Positions 15,922-20,107 of a stretch of DNA of 20,107 bases are shown here, piece after piece (within the stretch, counting starts at the first letter, position 1; the number at the start of each line of letters is the position of its first letter). The stretch is from an uncultured Lachnospiraceae bacterium. Its GTDB lineage: Bacteria; Bacillota; Clostridia; Lachnospirales; Lachnospiraceae. The DNA lies in NCBI GenBank assembly GCA_910579865.1, contig CAJTXA010000037.1, positions 1-20,107 of the forward strand, written 5' to 3'. The translations under genes and the position numbers were made by a program. The notes under the pieces were generated by a model. It was not told the DNA's origin and did no database searches. It was given only the letters and a program-made list of their open reading frames with translations.

Positions 15922-15933
15922 ATGTTTAAACAA
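15922..15933. promoter_or_regulatory. Operator copy 3, ATGTTTAAACAA, just downstream of the -10
   Basis: One difference from copy 1. Centre-to-centre spacings are 32 bp (copies 1-2) and 37 bp (2-3). Confidence 0.6.
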
Positions 15934-15962
15934 GTATAAAGACAAATGGAGGTAACGAAAGC

Positions 15963-17894
15963 ATGGGAAAATATGCAGAAGATGCAAAACAGTTGTTACA
16001 TTTGGTGGGTGGAAAAGAGAACATTGCAGCAGTTTCACATTGCATGACAAGGATGCGTTTTGCTTTGGTCGAGCCAAAAAAAGCAGATGTAAAAGCAATC
16101 GAAGCAATGAAGGCTGTAAAAGGAAGCTTTACACAATCAGGACAATTTCAAGTAATTATTGGGAATACAGTGGCTGATTTTTATAATGACTTTGTAAAGG
16201 AGGCAGGAATTGAAGGGGTATCAAAAGATGCAGTAAAACAGGCAGCAAAGAAAAATCAAAATGTATTGCAACGTGTAATTGCTGCATTGGCAGAGATTTT
16301 TGCACCTCTGATTCCAGCAATTATTACAGGTGGTTTGATATTGGGGTTTAGAAATTGTATTGACAGCTTGTATTTGTTTGAAAATGGAACAAAGACTTTG
16401 TGTGACATTAGTCAATTTTGGGCAGGCATTGACAGTTTTCTCTGGCTAATTGGGGAGGCAGTCTTCCATATGCTTCCAGTTGGTATCTGCTGGTCTGTGA
16501 CAAAAAAGATGGGGACTACACAGATGCTTGGTATTATACTTGGTCTAACATTGGTATCTGGTCAACTATTAAATGCATATGCAGTTGCAGGGACAGCAAT
16601 GGCAGATATTCCAAAGTGGAATTTTGGTAGTTTTCAAATCAATATGATTGGCTATCAAGGTCAGGTTCTTCCAGCGATTTTAGCTGCATTTATGTTAGCC
16701 TATTTGGAAAAATTCTTTCGCAAGATCACACCGCAAGTTGTTTCAATGATTGTCGTTCCATTTTGTAGTTTGCTATTATCTGTAATGGCTGCACATTTTT
16801 TATTAGGTCCAATTGGTTGGAAAATTGGAGCAGCCGTTTCTGCACTGGTATTTGCTGGAATCACAGGAACATTTAAAATTGTGTTTGGTGCGATTTTTGG
16901 TATTGTCTATGCTCCTCTTGTAATAACAGGACTTCATCATATGTCAAATGCAATTGACTTACAACTGATAGCAGATTATGGCGGAACAATGCTGTGGCCG
17001 ATGATTGCGTTATCAAATATTGCGCAGGGTTCTGCAGTTGTTGGAATGATCTGGCTACAGAGAAACGATCAAGAAGCACAAGAAGTAAATATTCCAGCAT
17101 GTATTTCTTGCTATCTTGGTGTTACAGAACCAGCAATTTTTGGTGTGAATTTAAAGAGAGGCTTTCCATTTGTCTGCGGAATGATTGGTTCTGGAATAGC
17201 AGCAGTTGTCTGTGTAGCAACAGGAACAACTGCAAATGCAATTGGTGTTGGTGGTATTCCAGGTATTTTGTCTATTCAGCCTTCGTTTATGGTTTCTTTT
17301 GCAGTTTGTTCAGTAATTGCAGTTGTTATTCCATTTATGATGACCGTTATTGTTGGAAAGAAACGTTTGCAACTTGCTCAAGTGAATAAAACTGTGGAAC
17401 TAACAGAAACTGCGAAAACGGAGCAGGATGTTGCAGCAAAATCTATATTCACCGCATTTTTAACTGGAAAGGCGATATCATTAACGGAAGTCGGAGATGG
17501 TGTTTTTTCGGAGGGAATTATGGGAAATGGAATGGCAATTATTCCAGAAAACGAAATACTATATGCACCAGTAGATGCAGAGATTAATGTATTGATGCCA
17601 GAATCTCGACATGCTTGTGGATTAAAACTAGAAAATGGTATGGAAGTTTTATTACATATCGGAATTGACACAGTAAGTATGAATGGGAATGGATTTGAAT
17701 ATTTGGTACAGAAAGGTCAGAAAGTTCTTGCAGGCACACCATTGATTAAATTTGACAAAGCAAAAATTAAAGCGGCAGGTCATCCTGATGTTACAGTATG
17801 TATTATTACAGAAGAAGGAAATGCAAAGAATATTCAGTTTCACATAGGAATGGATGTAAAGGAAAAAGAAACAAGAGTGGCAGAATGGAGATAA
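15963..17894 (+). CDS. treP: PTS trehalose permease, EIIBCA
   Basis: A 643-residue phosphotransferase-system permease. EIIB at residues 1-85 carries the phosphorylated Cys27 in SHCMTRMRFAL. EIIC at about 105-460 has multiple membrane spans and the sugar-site motif LGVTEPAIFG. EIIA at about 490-640 has His550 and the phosphorylated His565 in LLHIGIDTV. Phosphate passes from HPr to EIIA, EIIB and the incoming sugar. The glucose/sucrose/trehalose family and the following phosphotrehalase gene make trehalose the likely substrate, imported as trehalose 6-phosphate. A fused EIIA is common in clostridia, whereas the B. subtilis TreP lacks it. The start has a TGGAGG site. The operon is headed by a repressible promoter. 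Confidence 0.93.
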   Translation: MGKYAEDAKQLLHLVGGKENIAAVSHCMTRMRFALVEPKKADVKAIEAMKAVKGSFTQSGQFQVIIGNTVADFYNDFVKEAGIEGVSKDAVKQAAKKNQNVLQRVIAALAEIFAPLIPAIITGGLILGFRNCIDSLYLFENGTKTLCDISQFWAGIDSFLWLIGEAVFHMLPVGICWSVTKKMGTTQMLGIILGLTLVSGQLLNAYAVAGTAMADIPKWNFGSFQINMIGYQGQVLPAILAAFMLAYLEKFFRKITPQVVSMIVVPFCSLLLSVMAAHFLLGPIGWKIGAAVSALVFAGITGTFKIVFGAIFGIVYAPLVITGLHHMSNAIDLQLIADYGGTMLWPMIALSNIAQGSAVVGMIWLQRNDQEAQEVNIPACISCYLGVTEPAIFGVNLKRGFPFVCGMIGSGIAAVVCVATGTTANAIGVGGIPGILSIQPSFMVSFAVCSVIAVVIPFMMTVIVGKKRLQLAQVNKTVELTETAKTEQDVAAKSIFTAFLTGKAISLTEVGDGVFSEGIMGNGMAIIPENEILYAPVDAEINVLMPESRHACGLKLENGMEVLLHIGIDTVSMNGNGFEYLVQKGQKVLAGTPLIKFDKAKIKAAGHPDVTVCIITEEGNAKNIQFHIGMDVKEKETRVAEWR

Positions 17895-17906
17895 AGGAGA
17901 TATAAA

Positions 17907-19556
17907 ATGGAAGATTTTAGTGACAAAGTAGTTTATCAGATTTACCCAAAATCTTTTCGAGATACCAATGGGGATGGTTTTGGTGATATTTCTGGGATAA
18001 CTGAAAAATTAGATTATTTGCAAGAACTAGGAGTAGATTATTTGTGGTTGACACCATTTTTTCCTTCACCTCAAAGAGATAATGGTTATGATGTAGCAGA
18101 TTATCGAAAAATTAATCCAAAGTTTGGAACAATGGAAGAACTAGAAAATTTAATCCGAAAGAGTGAAGAACGGGGTATAAAAATTATGTTGGATATGGTG
18201 TTTAATCACACTTCTACACAACATGAATGGTTTCAAAAAGCACAAAAAGGAGATGAAAACTATCAGAAATATTATATTTTCAAAGAGGGTACGCCGGATC
18301 ATGTTCCTACAAACTGGAAGTCAAAATTTGGTGGCTCTGCATGGGAATATATACCTAAATTGAAGAAGTGGTATCTGCATCTGTATGATGTAACACAGGC
18401 AGATTTAAACTGGGATAATCCTAAAGTACGGGAAGAATTAAAAGAAATTCTTCGATTTTGGAAAGAAAAAGGAATTAAAGCATTTCGATTTGATGTGATT
18501 AATCTAGTCTCTAAACCAGAACAGATGGAAGATGATTTTGAAGGAGATGGAAGAAGATTCTACAGTGATGGTCCTCATATTCACGAATATCTAAAAGAAC
18601 TAGTAAGTGATGCTGGAATTGAAGATTTTATAACAGTAGGCGAAATGTCCTCTACATCGCTAGAACATTGTATTCGATATTCTGCACCAAAAGAAAAAGA
18701 GCTTTCTATGTGTTTTAATTTCCATCATCTGAAAGTGGATTATAAAGACGGAAATAAATGGGCGCTTAAGGATGTGGACTATAAAAAATTAAAGAAACTT
18801 TTTATCGAGTGGCAGATAGGAATGCAGCAGGGAGATGGATGGAATACGTTATTTTGGTGTAATCATGATCAACCTCGTATTGTGAGCAGAATGGGAGATG
18901 AAGGCATTTACTGGAAAGAGTCAGCCAAAATGTTAGCAGGTATGATCCATTTCATGCGTGGTACACCATATATTTATCAGGGAGAAGAGATTGGAATGTT
19001 AAATGCACATTATCCTTCTATAGAACAATATAGAGATATAGAAAGTTTGAACTATTATCAAATTTTGCTAGAAAATGGAAAGACGAAAAAGGAAGCGCTT
19101 GAGATTTTAGCGGCAAGATCTCGGGATAACAGTAGAACTCCTATGCAGTGGAATAAGGAAAAGTATGGTGGATTTTCCAAAGAAGAACCATGGATTCCAA
19201 TGTCTGCAGAATTTAGAAAAGAAATTACAGTAGAAGCACAGCAAAATGACAAAAATTCAATTCTTACTTTTTATAAAAAACTGGTTGCTATGAGAAAAAA
19301 ATATCCAGTAATTGCAAAAGGAAAAATTTCCTTTTTGGAGACAGAAACGGATATGGTGTTGGCTTACCAGAGAATATTTCAGGAACAGCAGATAGTTGTA
19401 TTTTGTAATCTTGGTAGAAAGGAGCAAAATATAAAGATACCAAAAGAGCAGAGTAGTTGGGAAATATTACTGGAAAATTATGAAGGCAGAAAAATACCTT
19501 TCGAAGAAAGATATACAATGAAACCATATGAAATTATGGTTCTTGGAAAAATATAG
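17907..19556 (+). CDS. treC: Trehalose-6-phosphate hydrolase (GH13 phosphotrehalase)
   Basis: A 549-residue glycoside hydrolase family 13 enzyme. It opens VVYQIYPKSFRDTNGDGFGD and then has the usual (beta/alpha)8 landmarks: DMVFNHTS, FRFDVIN with nucleophile Asp196, VGEMSS with acid/base Glu246, and CNHDQPR with Asp321. It splits trehalose 6-phosphate in the cytoplasm into glucose and glucose 6-phosphate. Length and overall pattern fit TreC/TreA. Related oligo-1,6-glucosidases share this fold; the adjacent trehalose-class PTS permease decides the call. It starts 12 bp after the permease stop behind AAAGGAGAT, so the two genes form one operon. Confidence 0.94.
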   Translation: MEDFSDKVVYQIYPKSFRDTNGDGFGDISGITEKLDYLQELGVDYLWLTPFFPSPQRDNGYDVADYRKINPKFGTMEELENLIRKSEERGIKIMLDMVFNHTSTQHEWFQKAQKGDENYQKYYIFKEGTPDHVPTNWKSKFGGSAWEYIPKLKKWYLHLYDVTQADLNWDNPKVREELKEILRFWKEKGIKAFRFDVINLVSKPEQMEDDFEGDGRRFYSDGPHIHEYLKELVSDAGIEDFITVGEMSSTSLEHCIRYSAPKEKELSMCFNFHHLKVDYKDGNKWALKDVDYKKLKKLFIEWQIGMQQGDGWNTLFWCNHDQPRIVSRMGDEGIYWKESAKMLAGMIHFMRGTPYIYQGEEIGMLNAHYPSIEQYRDIESLNYYQILLENGKTKKEALEILAARSRDNSRTPMQWNKEKYGGFSKEEPWIPMSAEFRKEITVEAQQNDKNSILTFYKKLVAMRKKYPVIAKGKISFLETETDMVLAYQRIFQEQQIVVFCNLGRKEQNIKIPKEQSSWEILLENYEGRKIPFEERYTMKPYEIMVLGKI

Positions 19557-19572
19557 TTTTTAGGTATAAAAT

Positions 19573-19620
19573 ATCTCCTTTTTTAGATGTTTCTTTATCT
19601 AATAAAAGGAGTTTATTTTA
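19573..19620 (+). terminator. Terminator of the trehalose operon
   Basis: CTCCTTTT (19575-19582) pairs with AAAAGGAG (19604-19611), extended imperfectly by TAGA / TCTA, with a T-rich tail TTTATTTTA. It lies about 20 bp after the operon's last stop. Confidence 0.65.
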
Positions 19621-19654
19621 TAGCTATAAAATTTGTCGAATTCTAAATTTCTTT

Positions 19655-19679
19655 TTCGTAGATTATCACAATCTACGAA
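19655..19679. repeat. Perfect 10-bp inverted repeat with 5-nt loop
   Basis: TTCGTAGATT (19655-19664) and AATCTACGAA (19670-19679). No T-run follows on the plus strand, so it is not a plus-strand terminator. Its position upstream of a recombinase gene is compatible with a recombinase or regulator binding site. Confidence 0.5.
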
Positions 19680-19804
19680 GTCCATAATCAACAAAAAATC
19701 CTATTTTTCGTAAGAAAAAATTGAATATTTGTAAATTATCTACTAACGATTATACTTTCAATAGTAAATTTTGTCAATGTATTCTTGTATTTTTATTTTG
19801 TATT

Positions 19805-19833
19805 TTGATGAAATATTACGGAAATCCTATAAA
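19805..19833 (+). promoter_or_regulatory. Promoter of the integrase gene
   Basis: TTGATG (19805-19810), a 17-bp spacer, and TATAAA (19828-19833), about 45 bp before the start codon. Confidence 0.5.
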
Positions 19834-19877
19834 TTTTCTTTATTATGGGTCAAAATAATGGTCAGGAGGATTTGAAA

Positions 19878-20107
19878 ATGTCAAGACGTGGAGAGAATAT
19901 TCGAAAGAGGAAGGATGGACGTTGGGAAGGTAGATATTATATAACAGAACTACAATCAGGTAAAACGATAACCCGTTCCGTGTATGCAAGAACTTATAAT
20001 GAAGTAAAAGAGAAGCTATTGTCTGCAAAAATATTAGCAGAATCTGTAGTGGAAGAGAAGGTAGAGAAACAGGAAGTTCGTTTTTCTATCATAGCAAAGG
20101 AATGGCT
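19878..20107 (+). CDS. Tyrosine recombinase (integrase) N-terminus, cut by the right edge
   Basis: ATG at 19878 follows a CAGGAGGA site. The 76 visible residues begin MSRRGENIRKRKDGRWEGRY and continue with a GK-TITRSVYARTYNEVKEKL segment. This is the arm-type DNA-binding domain at the N-terminus of integrases of Firmicutes conjugative elements and phages. The core-binding and catalytic (R-H-R-Y) domains would lie beyond the edge. It signals an integrated element to the right, or the end of one that includes this region. No excisionase gene precedes it. Confidence 0.85.
   Translation, partial: MSRRGENIRKRKDGRWEGRYYITELQSGKTITRSVYARTYNEVKEKLLSAKILAESVVEEKVEKQEVRFSIIAKEW

Larger units (their letters stand above)
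19557..19877. other. Junction between trehalose operon and a mobile element
   Basis: No gene was recognised. Besides the operon terminator it holds a perfect hairpin (19655-19679), a small TTTTTC-GTAA-GAAAAA stem (about 19705-19720) and the integrase promoter. A left attachment site of the element may lie here but cannot be identified without the partner end. Confidence 0.4.

Noticed and set aside
16994..17389. 131-residue plus-strand frame inside the PTS permease
   Set aside because: Cys/Ser/Trp-rich shadow frame within a well-supported permease gene.
19702..19722. TTTTTC-GTAA-GAAAAA stem considered as a terminator
   Set aside because: An A/T-only homopolymer stem apart from one pair, with no T-run after it; too weak to call.

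Overview
The window looks like a low-GC Firmicutes genome, most likely a gut Clostridia/Lachnospiraceae-type organism. This rests on AT-rich codon use, strong GGAGG-type ribosome binding sites, a PTS trehalose system, and fragments of Firmicutes conjugative elements. Taxonomy is inferred from gene types only; no rRNA or other marker gene is present.

Left part (1-5513), GC-richer and built from mobile-element debris around one intact operon. It opens with the C-terminal part of a relaxase that breaks near 500, followed by an unrecognised small reading frame and a terminator. Next come a frameshifted, 5'-truncated IS3-family transposase, then an intact four-gene operon: a lipoprotein, two six-helix membrane proteins and an ABC ATPase, with overlapping or nearly overlapping ends. 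The operon is preceded by a 19-bp inverted repeat. A short fragment resembling the large helicase/methylase protein of conjugative elements closes this part.

Middle part (5505-8000), very AT-rich. Here lies the decayed minus-strand remnant of a SIR2-NACHT (STAND) protein, the architecture of antiphage NAD-depleting proteins. It keeps the SIR2 asparagine and histidine motifs, the NACHT Walker B and the late FIHKS-type motif. It has lost its N-terminus, the Walker A region and probably its C-terminal sensor, and carries several stops and frameshifts. A further unrecognisable decayed stretch follows.

Right-middle part (8085-15594), a string of mostly single-gene units: an SRAP-domain (HMCES/YedK) protein, a HelD-type UvrD-family helicase missing its Walker A half behind a leader-like hairpin, a C45/choloylglycine-hydrolase-like NTN hydrolase, an AraC regulator fused to a GyrI-like domain, an OGG1-like 8-oxoguanine DNA glycosylase, a nitrilase-superfamily amidohydrolase, and a GNAT acetyltransferase with several lesions.

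Right part (15595-20107): a candidate short terminated transcript, then the trehalose operon (EIIBCA permease plus trehalose-6-phosphate hydrolase). Its clear sigma-A promoter is studded with three copies of a TTGTTTAAACAA-type operator, but no repressor gene is visible. A terminator follows, then the start of a tyrosine recombinase gene that marks another mobile element at the right edge.

Overall, the only complete multi-gene systems are the ABC/lipoprotein operon and the trehalose operon. The rest is an accessory region with repeated insertion and decay, including a dead antiphage gene. I found no CRISPR array, tRNA or rRNA.
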